Shown here one piece after another: positions 1 through 8,280 of a DNA stretch of 25,970 nt. The notes beneath the pieces were generated by a model. It was not told where the DNA came from. It ran no database searches and saw only the letters and a list, made by a program, of their open reading frames with translations. Both the position numbers and the translations under genes were made by a program. The stretch is from NCBI GenBank assembly GCA_036787815.1, contig DAIQOP010000015.1, forward strand, positions 1 to 25,970, given 5' to 3'. Source of the DNA: DATBAK01 sp036787815. Its GTDB lineage: Bacteria > Actinomycetota > Acidimicrobiia > IMCC26256 > PALSA-610. Positions within the stretch are counted from its first letter, which is position 1; each line of letters opens with the position of its first letter.

Positions 1-2235
1 GAAGAACACCGCGCGGGCGAGATCGTCGCGCGCGAGCAGATCGGCGGCGGCGCCTTCGAAACGCACCTCGCCCTTCTCGAGGAAGATCGCCCGATCGGCG
101 ATGGCGAGCGCGACGTTGAGCGACTGCTCGACGATCAACATCGTCTGCCCGCGTGCCTTCAGCCGGTCGACCAGCTCCAGCATGCGTTGCACCACCACCG
201 GCGCGAGCCCGAGCGACAGCTCGTCGATGAGGAGCACGTCGGGCTCCTGGATGAACACGCGGGCGAGCGCCAGCATCTGCTGCTGACCGCCGGACAGGTT
301 CCGCGCCAGCTGGCGGCGATGATCGACGAGCTCGGGGAACAGCGCCAGCACGCGCTCGATCCGCGCGTCGATCTCGTCGTTCGAGCCTCCGGCTACGCGC
401 GCGCTCACGGCCAGGTTCTGCGCGACGGTGAGGCTCGGGAAGACCCCCTTGCCACCCGGCAGCTGCACGACGCCGAGCTTCACGCGCGACTCCGGCGCGA
501 CGTAGGTGATGTTGCGGCCGTCGAGTCGCACGACACCGCGCTCGGGCACTTCGAGGCCGCTGATGATGCGCAGGATGGTCGACTTCCCGGCACCGTTCGT
601 ACCGAGCAACGCGACGCACTCGCCGCGCGCGATCTCGAAGTCGACGTCGAAGAGCACCTGCACGGACCCGTACGAGAAGTCGACGTTCACGACCTGGAGC
701 GCGGGCGGCGCCTCCCCGAGATCGAAGCGCTTCCGGTGCTCCTCCTGCTCCTCGAGGAGCTCTTCGACGACCAGCGAGAGGTCGTTGCGGATGAAGCGCG
801 CGCCGTTCATGAGCAGGAGGCCGCCGATGATGCTCGTGGGCACGTTGAGGAGGATGACCGCACCGCGCACGCCGATGCCGTTCGTGAGGAAATCGGCGAT
901 GATGCCGCCGAGGAATCCGCCCACGAAGAAGATGTACATCGTCGCGAGCGCGGTGCCCATGCCCCGCAGCCGGTACGGAACGACGGCCTGGAGCACCGGT
1001 GCGACCATCGCGAACGCGCACGCCGTGAACACCGCCTGCGGCGTGCCGAGGAGGATGAACATGACCTGGCTGTGGGTCGAGAACTGCAACGGCGTGAAGA
1101 TCGCCGACGGGACGATGAGCGCGCCGACGAGCGCCAACGCGCGAGCAGGGTTTCTGCGGTACACGCGGTCGAAGTAGCCGCCGACGAAGGGCAGGAACGG
1201 CAGCGCGGCGACGCCCGAGAGGCTGAGGATGAAGCCGCGCTGGAGCACCTGGGTCGCGTGCAGCGTGTCGTTCAGGTACAAGGTGGAGAGCGAACCGACG
1301 CTGAAGAGGCCGAAGCCCAGCGCGCAGAACGCCGCGATCGACGAACGGATCGTCGCGATCTTCTTCAACCGAGCGAACGCCGCCTCCATCGAGATCGGCG
1401 CGGGATCGGCGTCTTCGATGACCTCGCCGAGCACGTCTTCCTTCTCGAACTGGCCGCGCGGTGGCTCCCTGATGCTGAACACCGCGAACGCGACGATCGA
1501 GACCGGGATGCCGAGCGTGTACCACGCCCACCGCCAGCCTTCGGGGCCGCCGGCCCACGTCGCGATCGCGGCGACGAGAATCGGGCTCGCGATGCCGGTG
1601 ACCTGGGTGGCGATGTTGGTGACCGCGGCCATGCGCGCGCGGATGCCGATCGGGTAGTTGTCGGCGATGAGCGAGCCGTGCACGGGGATCGTGTTGGCCT
1701 TCGCGATGCCGGTGGCGAAGCGCGTCCAGAAGAGCATGAACGCGTTGACGGCCGCGCCCGAGAGGAACACGAACCCGCCGAACAACACGCTCGAGATGCC
1801 GACGATCGGCACCCGCTTCACGCGATCGGCGAGCCAGCCCATCGGCACCGCGCCGAGCACGAAGAACGCCGACGACGCGATCGAGATGAACACGACCGTG
1901 CCGCTGCTGATGTGGAAGCTCCGCCGGATCTCGGGCTCGAGCACCTGGATGGCGGTTCCCTCGAGCTCGTCGAGGGCGACGATGAGGCTGAGGATGATGA
2001 ACATCCGCTTGCCACCGCGCACCAGTGCCTCGCGCATGGAGACGGGCGCGGAGTTGACCCCCGGAAGCAGCTCGTCGGGGAAGATCACCTGTTCCCTGGC
2101 TCGCGACTGCGCGTCCTCGCGGGCCGCCTCCTCGTCGAGCACGGCGGCCACGAGGCTCGCGGCGTCGGTGCGCGGCTCGCTTCGCGGTTGCCCGGACCGC
2201 GGGTCGGCGCCCAGGGTCGCGTCCGCGTCGTCCAC
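1..2235 (-). CDS. MFS transporter fused to a LivF-like ABC ATPase (3' end outside window)
   Basis: The minus frame is open for 745 codons from a GTG at 2235 (preceded by a GGGGGGAG ribosome site) to the window edge without a stop. Residues 1-60 are acidic and probably disordered. About 70-480 form a multi-spanning major facilitator domain; MFS motif A is seen near residue 133 as 'GWLADRVKR'. A charged linker (around 480-508, 'EELLEEQEEHRKR') leads to an ATP-binding cassette domain with Walker A 'GTNGAGKST' (about 545-553), Q-loop 'QLPGGKG', signature 'LSGGQQQ' (about 648), Walker B 'VLLIDEL' and the 'VEQS' switch region. LivF proteins have 'VEQN' there in place of the usual His. The ABC part looks nearly complete, so only a few residues are probably missing. 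Each half is recognisable; that they form one polypeptide is seen directly. Substrate unknown; LivF likeness hints at branched-chain amino acids or lipophilic carboxylates, but that is a guess. Confidence 0.9.
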   Translation of the reverse strand, partial: MDDADATLGADPRSGQPRSEPRTDAASLVAAVLDEEAAREDAQSRAREQVIFPDELLPGVNSAPVSMREALVRGGKRMFIILSLIVALDELEGTAIQVLEPEIRRSFHISSGTVVFISIASSAFFVLGAVPMGWLADRVKRVPIVGISSVLFGGFVFLSGAAVNAFMLFWTRFATGIAKANTIPVHGSLIADNYPIGIRARMAAVTNIATQVTGIASPILVAAIATWAGGPEGWRWAWYTLGIPVSIVAFAVFSIREPPRGQFEKEDVLGEVIEDADPAPISMEAAFARLKKIATIRSSIAAFCALGFGLFSVGSLSTLYLNDTLHATQVLQRGFILSLSGVAALPFLPFVGGYFDRVYRRNPARALALVGALIVPSAIFTPLQFSTHSQVMFILLGTPQAVFTACAFAMVAPVLQAVVPYRLRGMGTALATMYIFFVGGFLGGIIADFLTNGIGVRGAVILLNVPTSIIGGLLLMNGARFIRNDLSLVVEELLEEQEEHRKRFDLGEAPPALQVVNVDFSYGSVQVLFDVDFEIARGECVALLGTNGAGKSTILRIISGLEVPERGVVRLDGRNITYVAPESRVKLGVVQLPGGKGVFPSLTVAQNLAVSARVAGGSNDEIDARIERVLALFPELVDHRRQLARNLSGGQQQMLALARVFIQEPDVLLIDELSLGLAPVVVQRMLELVDRLKARGQTMLIVEQSLNVALAIADRAIFLEKGEVRFEGAAADLLARDDLARAVFF

Positions 2236-2282
2236 CGCTCCCCCCTCTCGGGCCCACCGGCGATCGGTCGCGGGATCGTATT

Positions 2283-2310
2283 CGCTTCCTGACGTGCGCG
2301 TCAGGAAGCG
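2283..2310 (-). terminator. Hairpin at the 3' end of the WYL gene
   Basis: A perfect 12-base stem (CGCTTCCTGACG / CGTCAGGAAGCG) encloses a TGCG loop. The right arm contains the TGA stop of the WYL gene. No U-tract follows on the minus strand, so it may be a weak terminator or an mRNA 3' stabiliser before the transporter gene. Confidence 0.5.
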
Positions 2311-3293
2311 GAGCGGTGGTCGGCGGCGAGGCGGCCCGCCAACGCGCGCATCTCGGCGCGCACCTCCTCGGGCTCGAGCACCTCGACCCGGCATTCGAGA
2401 CCCGCGAGGTAGCGGGCGATCCAGTCGGCATCGCCGCCGATGCGCGCGATCGTGGTCGCGGCGCCGGCGTGTGGTTCGCGCCCGGGATCGGATTCCGGTT
2501 CGAGGATCGCGATCGTGCGCGACACCAGCGCTCGCGCCTCCTCGATCGGAACGTGCAGGCGCACGCGCGCCTGCAGCGTGTACGCGTTCACCGCCATGCC
2601 CTCCGCGACCATGGTCGCGGCGTCCGGTGCCTCCCGGTGCGCGAACCGCGCACCGGTGAGCTTGGGCTCGGTCATGCGATCGACCCGGAAGGTGCGCCAG
2701 TCGGCGCGCGTGGTGTCGTACGCGACCAGGTACCACGAACGGCTGGTGAACACGAGGCGGAACGGCTCGACCAACCGATCGCTGCGGTTGTCGTTCGCGT
2801 CGACGTAGGTGAAGCGCAACCGCTCGGGACGCGAGCACGCGAGCGCGCTCGTCACGAGAATGTCGACGTCGAACGCCGGGAGGTCGGAGTGCCCGAGCCC
2901 GCGCCCGAGCCCGACGGTGACCGCGCGCAGGGCACCGACCCGCTCGCGCAACTTCGCGGGGAGCACTCGGTCGAGCTTGGTGAGCGCCGAGAGCGCGGCC
3001 GACTCGCTCCCGGGCGCGCCGCCGGCCGCCGCGGCGCGCAGGCCGACCGCCACCGCCACGGCTTCCTCGTCGTCGAGCACGAGCGGGGGGAGATGCCCGC
3101 CGGCCCCCAACGCGCATCCGCCGTACGGCCCGGTGCTGCCCTGGACGGGGTAGCCGAGGGTGCGCAGCCGGTTCATGTCGCGGCGCACGGTTCGCTCGGT
3201 GATCTCGAGCCGTTCGGCCAGCTCGGGAGCCGTCCACGACGCCCGCGCCGAGAGCAGCACGAGGAGGCGCAACAGGCGGACCGGCGTGTCCAT
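2301..3293 (-). CDS. WYL-domain helix-turn-helix transcriptional regulator
   Basis: A 330-residue protein with an N-terminal DeoR/HTH_11-type winged helix (residues 1-55, with 'ELAERLEITERTVRRDM' as helix-turn-helix) and a C-terminal WYL domain ('SRSWYLVAYD', WYL at 187-189, followed by 'FRVDRM'). This matches the usual actinobacterial layout of about 320 residues. WYL regulators sense nucleic-acid or small-molecule ligands and often control a neighbouring gene. The ATG at 3293 is preferred to an in-frame start at 3365, because the extra residues (MIRWSHGTDG...) are low-complexity and would run through the palindrome at 3312-3338. The palindrome 19 bases upstream suggests autoregulation (inference). 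The MFS-ATPase gene follows 65 bases downstream on the same strand and could be a target. Confidence 0.92.
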   Translation of the reverse strand: MDTPVRLLRLLVLLSARASWTAPELAERLEITERTVRRDMNRLRTLGYPVQGSTGPYGGCALGAGGHLPPLVLDDEEAVAVAVGLRAAAAGGAPGSESAALSALTKLDRVLPAKLRERVGALRAVTVGLGRGLGHSDLPAFDVDILVTSALACSRPERLRFTYVDANDNRSDRLVEPFRLVFTSRSWYLVAYDTTRADWRTFRVDRMTEPKLTGARFAHREAPDAATMVAEGMAVNAYTLQARVRLHVPIEEARALVSRTIAILEPESDPGREPHAGAATTIARIGGDADWIARYLAGLECRVEVLEPEEVRAEMRALAGRLAADHRSAS

Positions 3294-3311
3294 GATCCCA
3301 AGTCTTCCACC

Positions 3312-3338
3312 GGTTCCGGACCGGATCTGTCCGGAACC
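3312..3338. promoter_or_regulatory. Perfect inverted repeat, candidate operator of the WYL regulator
   Basis: GGTTCCGGAC, 7 bases, GTCCGGAACC: ten-base arms with no mismatch. It lies between the WYL start (3293) and the divergent small gene (start 3395), where an operator acting on both would sit. Function is inferred from position and symmetry. Confidence 0.6.
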
Positions 3339-3394
3339 ATCCGTACCGTGAGACCAGCGGATCACGACACCCGGAACGACCCTGGGAGGCCAGG

Positions 3395-3562
3395 ATGCAA
3401 CACCCCGATCTCACCTCGCAGCTCGTGCGCGATCGGCAGGCGCGCTTTCGCGCCGACGCCGGCCGCAAGCGCCTCGCACGCCCCACGCGCGACTCCGACG
3501 GGCGGCTCACGCGAGGCGGGCGGGCCCCGGTCGATCCCGATCAGGGGTGCGATCAGGGATGA
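3395..3562 (+). CDS. Small basic protein of 55 residues, unknown function
   Basis: ATG at 3395 is preceded by GGGAGG at a good distance. The product starts 'MQHPDLTSQLVRDRQ' and is rich in Arg (helical, charged). Short proteins with this kind of start (M-x-H-P, then a basic amphipathic helix) are common and uncharacterised in Actinobacteria. It is divergent from the WYL gene and shares the palindromic region with it. Its stop overlaps by 10 bases, tail to tail, with the small membrane protein gene on the other strand. No function can be assigned. Confidence 0.65.
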   Translation: MQHPDLTSQLVRDRQARFRADAGRKRLARPTRDSDGRLTRGGRAPVDPDQGCDQG

Positions 3563-3819
3563 TCGGGCGACGGAGCCTCCGCGTCGGCGCGCGCGCCTTC
3601 GACACCGGTTCCGAGTGGCTCGTCGTCACGGGCGCGGGGCGACGACATCGCCGCGGCCGAGATGCCCGCGAGGCCGAGCACGATCAGCACGACGGCCGGC
3701 ACCACGCGCACGTCGAGGCCGAACGCGCCGACCGCGTGCAACGCGAACACGGTGCCCAGCCCGGCGAAGAGCAGACCGCTCACCAACGAGACGATGTCGA
3801 AGTCGTGGCGCTTCATCAC
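3553..3819 (-). CDS. Small two-helix membrane protein of the PspC cluster
   Basis: An 88-residue protein with two predicted membrane segments ('IVSLVSGLLFAGLGTVFALH' and 'VVPAVVLIVLGLAGISAAAM') and a polar, acidic C-terminal tail. Its ATG overlaps the stop of the upstream PspC/LiaF-like gene in an ATGA (3816-3819), so the two are translationally coupled. Family not recognised by name; the context suggests an accessory part of the envelope-stress module. Confidence 0.85.
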   Translation of the reverse strand: MMKRHDFDIVSLVSGLLFAGLGTVFALHAVGAFGLDVRVVPAVVLIVLGLAGISAAAMSSPRARDDEPLGTGVEGARADAEAPSPDHP

Positions 3820-5225
3820 GAGATCCTTTGGCTACGAGACACCTTGATCGCGCCGAACCCGACATGCGCGTCGATGACGATGCGCGGGCCCGAGGTGCCG
3901 GGCGGGTCGTCGACGACGTCGGAGTGCGCGTGGGTACCACCGACTTCGGGCCGACCCAGGATGTCGAGCGACCCGACGTCGGAGCGGGCCTTCACCTCGA
4001 CCCGGGCGTTGGCCGCGACGTTCACCTCGATGTAGCCGATCGCGTCGGTGAGCACCACGCGATGCGCGCGACCGTCGAGTGTCGTGCCGTCGAGGTCGAG
4101 CTTCAGGTGCCCGATCGCGACGCGGTAGCGGCTGTCGAGCTCGGAGATGGCGGTCGGACGAATGACGTGCTCGCCGATGTCGCCGCGAAGCGGCACGTCG
4201 AGCGCCGCGAACGTCCCCGCGAACAGCGTGAGCAGGAGACCGACGGCGATCAGGCCACGCGATCGCCCGAACCACGTTCCGACGAGCAGCGCGAGCCCGA
4301 CGATCGCCAGCTCGATCGCGAGCACGAACCGGGCGTCGACGCCCACCGCGCCCGTGAGGTCGACCAGCCACGCACCGCCCGCCACGATGAGGAGCGCACT
4401 CCACGTGAGCCGGCCGAGCATCGAACGCTCACGCCGGGCCCGGACCACCGCCGCCCGTTCGCGCGGACGCCGCGGTGGCTCGGGCCACGGCAGGCTGGGC
4501 GGGTAGGCCGACGGCGGCGCCGGGGGTGCGCCGGTCGCCGACGGACTCCACGGCGCCGACGGGGGGGACGGCAGGAGAGGCAGGGTGCCGACTCCCGGCT
4601 CGGTGCTCGACGAGCGCACGCCGGGTGACGACGGATCCGCTTCGCCCCCGGGCATCGCCCACGGTTGACCGGGGCCTGCTTGACCGGGGCCCGGCTGACC
4701 CGGACCGGGTGAGCCCGGTGCACCCGGGTCATCGGCCGGGACGTCGGTGCGCTCTCGCAGGAGGAGCACCGCGGCTCCGCCCCCGATCAACGCCAGCGGC
4801 CAGAAGAGCCGGGAGAAACGGTCGAACCCGGCCTGGTGCGCGAGCACGAACGCACCGGTGGCGACGAGCGCGACGCCGATCACGAAACGACGGTCGGGCG
4901 AATGGCGGCCCGTCGGATCGTGGGCGCCGGCGCGGCGCCATCCGCGGTCCGACGCGCCGCGCATCGCGGACGAGAAGACGGGTTCGTCGGCGTCGGTCTC
5001 CGGCACGACGAGCCACGCGACCACGTACGCGACCGCGCCGGCGCCGGCACTCAGCAGCGTGACGATCACCACGGCGAGGCGGACGACCGCGGGGTCGAAT
5101 CCGTAGGTGTGCGCGATACCACCGGCGACCCCGGCCACCATCCGGTCGGAACGGCTGCGGGTGAGGCGGCGCGGCGCGGTGGGCGGCGGGTTCGGCGGGG
5201 CGGGTGGTGTCATCGTCGTGTCCAT
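3816..5225 (-). CDS. PspC-domain membrane protein with LiaF-like C-terminal domain
   Basis: A 469-residue protein. Residues about 19-80 are a PspC domain ('SRSDRMVAGVAGGIA', then a membrane helix ending 'YVVAWLVVPE'). Two more helices and a Pro/Gly-rich linker with 'GPGQ' repeats follow (about 170-255), then four more membrane segments. The C-terminal 120 residues form a beta-rich domain ('LKLDLDGTTLDG', 'VEVKARSDVGSLDI') like that of LiaF/YvqF, which in Firmicutes holds the LiaS kinase inactive until the envelope is stressed. Divergent from a PspC-domain kinase with 126 bases between starts, so it is a likely regulator or target of that system (inference). No good ribosome site precedes the ATG at 5225; a CACGAT hexamer six bases upstream suggests a leaderless mRNA. 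A second ATG at 5213 is possible. Confidence 0.9.
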   Translation of the reverse strand: MDTTMTPPAPPNPPPTAPRRLTRSRSDRMVAGVAGGIAHTYGFDPAVVRLAVVIVTLLSAGAGAVAYVVAWLVVPETDADEPVFSSAMRGASDRGWRRAGAHDPTGRHSPDRRFVIGVALVATGAFVLAHQAGFDRFSRLFWPLALIGGGAAVLLLRERTDVPADDPGAPGSPGPGQPGPGQAGPGQPWAMPGGEADPSSPGVRSSSTEPGVGTLPLLPSPPSAPWSPSATGAPPAPPSAYPPSLPWPEPPRRPRERAAVVRARRERSMLGRLTWSALLIVAGGAWLVDLTGAVGVDARFVLAIELAIVGLALLVGTWFGRSRGLIAVGLLLTLFAGTFAALDVPLRGDIGEHVIRPTAISELDSRYRVAIGHLKLDLDGTTLDGRAHRVVLTDAIGYIEVNVAANARVEVKARSDVGSLDILGRPEVGGTHAHSDVVDDPPGTSGPRIVIDAHVGFGAIKVSRSQRIS

Positions 5226-5351
5226 GCTCGCATCGTGAGCCTCGCGACGCCCCGGCGCTATCGGGGAGATCCCCTAGTGCGCGGCCCGGAGACCGAGGGT
5301 AGGCAGGGTCGCCCGGTGGGGAAGCGACGACCCGCGTGCGATCATCGCCCG
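5226..5351. promoter_or_regulatory. Divergent promoter region between the PspC protein and the kinase
   Basis: These 126 bases hold the start-proximal signals of both genes. 'GGGGATCTCCCC'-type symmetry is visible near 5260-5273 (cggggagatcccc), a possible binding site. Neither gene has a convincing Shine-Dalgarno sequence; both have an nAnnnT hexamer six bases before the start codon. Confidence 0.45.
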
Positions 5352-6590
5352 GTGCAGATCGCCACGCAGCCCCGGCTGCTCCGCACCGACGATCGCGTCG
5401 TTGCCGGCGTGGGCGCCGCGATCGCCCGATACCTGCACATCCCGCGCGCCGTGGCCCGCACCGTGTTGGCCGTGCTCGCCGTCTTCGGGTTCGGGCTGGT
5501 CTTCTACCTGCTCGCGTGGAGGCTGATCCCCGACGCCAAGACTCCGTCGCCGATCGCCGGGCGCCTCGCGCCGCGCGACTGGCTCGACCTCTCGGCCATC
5601 GCCGCGGTCGCGGCGGGGATCACGCAACTGTTCGCGATGGCGGGGTTCGGCCTCCCGGCGCGCATCCTCATCCCGTTCGTGCTCGCCATGACCGGGCTCG
5701 TCGTGTTGGTGAGCGCACCCGGCGGCCTCGACGACGCCGGCGGCCGGGCCGCGAACCTCACCCTGCCGACCTGGCTTCCGCCGGGCGCGGCGGCCGCGGT
5801 CGACGTGCTCGGCACGCGACGCGGCGTGCTCGTGCGCGCGGTCGTCGGCCTCCTGCTCGTCGTCGGTGGGATCGCGGTGTTGCTCGGTGCGAGCGAATCG
5901 TGGCAGGCGTTGCGGGCCGGGATCGTCGCCGTCGTCGTGATCGGATGCGGCCTGGTGTTGGTGTTCGGTCCGTGGCTCTGGCGACTCGGGAGCGAGCTCG
6001 TGACCGAACGCCGAGAACGCATCCGCAGCCAGGAGCGGGCCGAGGTGGCGGCGCACCTCCACGACTCCGTGCTGCAGACACTCGCAATGGTGCAACGCCG
6101 AGCCGACGAACCCCGTGAGGTGGTGCGCCTGGCCCGCAAGCAGGAACGCGAGCTGCGCACATGGCTCTTGTCGGGTCAACGGGGCGACGGCGATGCGGTC
6201 GCCGGCGCGCTCGGCGCGGCGCTGGCGGCGCTGGGCGCGGAGCTCGAGGACACCCACGGTGTGCCGGTGGAGATCGTGCAGGTGCGCGACTGCGACCTCG
6301 ACGACCGGTTGCGCGCGCTGCTCCTCGCGGCACGGGAGGCGATCTCGAACGCGCAGCGCCACTCGGGTGCCGATCGGGTGTCGGTCTACTGCGAGGTGGG
6401 TGCGAACGAGGTGACGGTGTTCGTCCGCGACCGCGGGTGCGGGTTCGACCGCGGCGCGGTCGCGGCCGACCGACGCGGCATCCTGGAGTCGATCGAAGGT
6501 CGCATGACCCGCCACGGCGGGCGGGCGGCGCTGCGCAGCGCGTCCGGCGAAGGCACCGAGGTCGAGCTCGTGATGCCGAGGAACCCATGA
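5352..6590 (+). CDS. PspC-domain sensor histidine kinase (LiaS/DesK type)
   Basis: A 412-residue protein. An N-terminal PspC domain ('LLRTDDRVVAGVGAAIARY', ending 'FYLLAWRLIPD') is followed by about four further membrane helices up to residue 215. The HisKA_3 dimerisation helix has 'AHLHDSVLQTL', with His237 the probable phosphoacceptor. The HATPase_c domain shows the N box 'REAISNAQRH', G boxes 'DRGCGFD' and 'GILESIEGR', and a final 'GEGTEVEL'. GTG at 5352 is chosen because homologues begin just before this PspC motif; the frame stays open far upstream but reads as an antisense shadow. The stop overlaps the response-regulator ATG (ATGA, 6587-6590), showing coupled expression. The likely role is sensing envelope stress together with the divergent LiaF-like protein. 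Confidence 0.93.
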   Translation: MQIATQPRLLRTDDRVVAGVGAAIARYLHIPRAVARTVLAVLAVFGFGLVFYLLAWRLIPDAKTPSPIAGRLAPRDWLDLSAIAAVAAGITQLFAMAGFGLPARILIPFVLAMTGLVVLVSAPGGLDDAGGRAANLTLPTWLPPGAAAAVDVLGTRRGVLVRAVVGLLLVVGGIAVLLGASESWQALRAGIVAVVVIGCGLVLVFGPWLWRLGSELVTERRERIRSQERAEVAAHLHDSVLQTLAMVQRRADEPREVVRLARKQERELRTWLLSGQRGDGDAVAGALGAALAALGAELEDTHGVPVEIVQVRDCDLDDRLRALLLAAREAISNAQRHSGADRVSVYCEVGANEVTVFVRDRGCGFDRGAVAADRRGILESIEGRMTRHGGRAALRSASGEGTEVELVMPRNP

Positions 6591-7255
6591 CCGACGAGCC
6601 GGCCGTGGCGAGCGGCGGCGACGCGTTGCGCGTCTTCCTCGTCGACGACCACCAGCTCTTCCTCTCGGGCGTGCGCGCGGAGCTCGGTGACGAGTTCGTC
6701 GTCGTCGGGAGCGCGTCGGAGGTCGACGCCGCGATCGAGCTCGTCCGCGAGCGCACTCCCGACGTCGTGCTCGTCGACGTGCACATGCCCGGCGGCGGTG
6801 GTGCCCGGGTGATCCGCGAGGTACTCGCGACACATCCCGAAACCCGCTTCCTCGCGCTCAGCGTCTCCGATTCCCCCGACGACGTGATCACGACGATCCG
6901 GGCGGGCGCGCGCGGGTACGTCACCAAGTCGATCGCGCCGGGCGAGCTCGCCGACGCGATCCGGCGGGTCTTCGACGGCGATGCGGTGTTCTCTCCCCGT
7001 CTCGCCGGGTTCGTGCTCGACGCGTTCGCGACCGTGCCCGTCGGTGCCGTCGACCCCGATCTCGATCAGCTGTCCGCCCGCGAGCAGCAGGTGCTCCGGC
7101 TGATCGCCCGCGGCTACACGTACAAGGAGATCGCGCGCGAGCTCGAGATCTCGGTGAAGACCGTGGAGGCGCACGTCTCGGCGGTGTTGCGCAAGCTCCA
7201 GCTCTCGAACCGCCACGAGCTCGCGCGCTGGGCGACCGAGCGCCGCATCGTCTGA
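6587..7255 (+). CDS. NarL/LuxR-family response regulator, partner of the PspC kinase
   Basis: 222 residues. The receiver domain has the acidic pair D20-D21, phosphoacceptor D64 ('VLVDVHMPG') and K114 ('GYVTKS'). The C-terminal LuxR helix-turn-helix is clear ('LSAREQQVLRLIARGYTYKEIA' region through 'VKTVEAHVSAVLRKL'). Normal length for the family. Four-base overlap with the kinase stop. It should bind promoters as a dimer after phosphorylation; the divergent PspC/LiaF-like operon is the obvious candidate target (inference). Confidence 0.95.
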   Translation: MTDEPAVASGGDALRVFLVDDHQLFLSGVRAELGDEFVVVGSASEVDAAIELVRERTPDVVLVDVHMPGGGGARVIREVLATHPETRFLALSVSDSPDDVITTIRAGARGYVTKSIAPGELADAIRRVFDGDAVFSPRLAGFVLDAFATVPVGAVDPDLDQLSAREQQVLRLIARGYTYKEIARELEISVKTVEAHVSAVLRKLQLSNRHELARWATERRIV

Positions 7256-7287
7256 CCGCTACCGGCGCGGCGCGCGCCTCACGGGCT

Positions 7288-7293
7288 TAGGCT
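7288..7293 (+). promoter_or_regulatory. -10 hexamer of a probable leaderless promoter (aldo/keto reductase)
   Basis: TAGGCT lies exactly six bases before the ATG at 7300 and no Shine-Dalgarno sequence is present, so transcription probably starts at the A of the start codon. Confidence 0.55.
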
Positions 7294-7299
7294 CGCGGC

Positions 7300-8268
7300 A
7301 TGCGCTTCGTCGAGGTCAACGGGGCCCGCATGTCGGTGATCGGTCTGGGCACCTGGCAGTTCGGGTCGAAGGAGTGGGGATACGGCCAGGAGTACGCGAG
7401 CACCGAATCCGGACGCATCCTGGCGAGGGCCCTCGAGCTCGGCGTCACCCTCGTCGACACCGCCGAGATCTACGGACGCGGCGAGTCGGAGCGCATCGTG
7501 GGCCGGGGCCTCGCGGGCCACCGCGACGAAGCCTTCGTCGCGAGCAAGGTGTTCCCGGTGATGCCGACCGCGAAATGGGTCGAGCGGCACGGCCGCGCGA
7601 GCGCGGCGCGTCTCGGTGTGGACACCATCGACCTCTTCCAGATCCACTGGCCGAACCCGATCGTGCCCATCACGCAACAGATGGCCGGGATGCGGCAGCT
7701 GCAACAGGCCGGCGTCGTCACGCACGTCGGGGTGAGCAACTTCTCGCTCGCCCGCTGGCAGGCCGCGGAAGCAGCGCTCGGTTCACCCGTGCTGTCGAAC
7801 CAGGTGCAGTACAGCCTCGTCGCGCGCAAGCCCGACGCCGAGCTGGTTCCCTACGCGCAGCGCAGCGATCGCCTCGTGATCGCGTACAGCCCGCTCGGCA
7901 TGGGCCTGCTCTCGGGGCGCTACGACGCGGATCATCCGCCGAAGGGCTCGGCCCGGCTGAACAACTCGCTGTTCCTGCCCGAGAACCTCGAGCTCGCGCG
8001 CCCGCTCATCGACGCGCTGCGCGAGATCTCGGCCGCGCACGACGCGATGCCCGCGCAGATCGCGTTGGCGTGGGTGATCAGTCACGCCAACGTGGTCGCG
8101 ATCCCGGGCGCGAGCAGCGTCGTGCAGCTCGAGGCGAACGTAGCCGCCGCCGACATCGAGCTCTCGGCCGACGAGATGACCCGACTCACCCGGGCGTCGG
8201 ACGCGTTCCATCCGGTGCGCGGCGCGGCCGCCGTGCCGCGCGTGATCAGGCGCCGGCTGCGGCGCTGA
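7300..8268 (+). CDS. Aldo/keto reductase
   Basis: A 322-residue NADPH-dependent oxidoreductase with the TIM-barrel pattern of the family: N-terminal 'VIGLGTWQFG' and the catalytic tetrad D53 and Y58 ('DTAEIYG'), K83 ('ASKVF') and H116 ('QIHW'). 'GVSNFS' follows and C-terminal 'IPGASS' is the cofactor-phosphate region. Full family length. The basic tail ('RVIRRRLRR') is slightly unusual. Preceded by a TAGGCT hexamer rather than a ribosome site. It meets the crotonase gene tail to tail with 12 bases between stops. The substrate cannot be predicted. Confidence 0.95.
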   Translation: MRFVEVNGARMSVIGLGTWQFGSKEWGYGQEYASTESGRILARALELGVTLVDTAEIYGRGESERIVGRGLAGHRDEAFVASKVFPVMPTAKWVERHGRASAARLGVDTIDLFQIHWPNPIVPITQQMAGMRQLQQAGVVTHVGVSNFSLARWQAAEAALGSPVLSNQVQYSLVARKPDAELVPYAQRSDRLVIAYSPLGMGLLSGRYDADHPPKGSARLNNSLFLPENLELARPLIDALREISAAHDAMPAQIALAWVISHANVVAIPGASSVVQLEANVAAADIELSADEMTRLTRASDAFHPVRGAAAVPRVIRRRLRR

Positions 8269-8280
8269 CCGATCGCCGGA

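Noticed and set aside
187..2292. 701-residue open frame on the plus strand
   Set aside because: Composition is Arg/Asp/Glu/His-rich with no domain; it is the antisense shadow of the MFS-ATPase gene, whose motifs are unmistakable on the minus strand.
2316..4628. 770-residue plus-strand frame over the WYL and PspC genes
   Set aside because: Highly charged low-complexity translation; antisense to two clearly identified genes.
5274..6833. 519-residue minus-strand frame over the kinase
   Set aside because: Shadow of the kinase; no motif and unnatural Arg/His/Asp runs.
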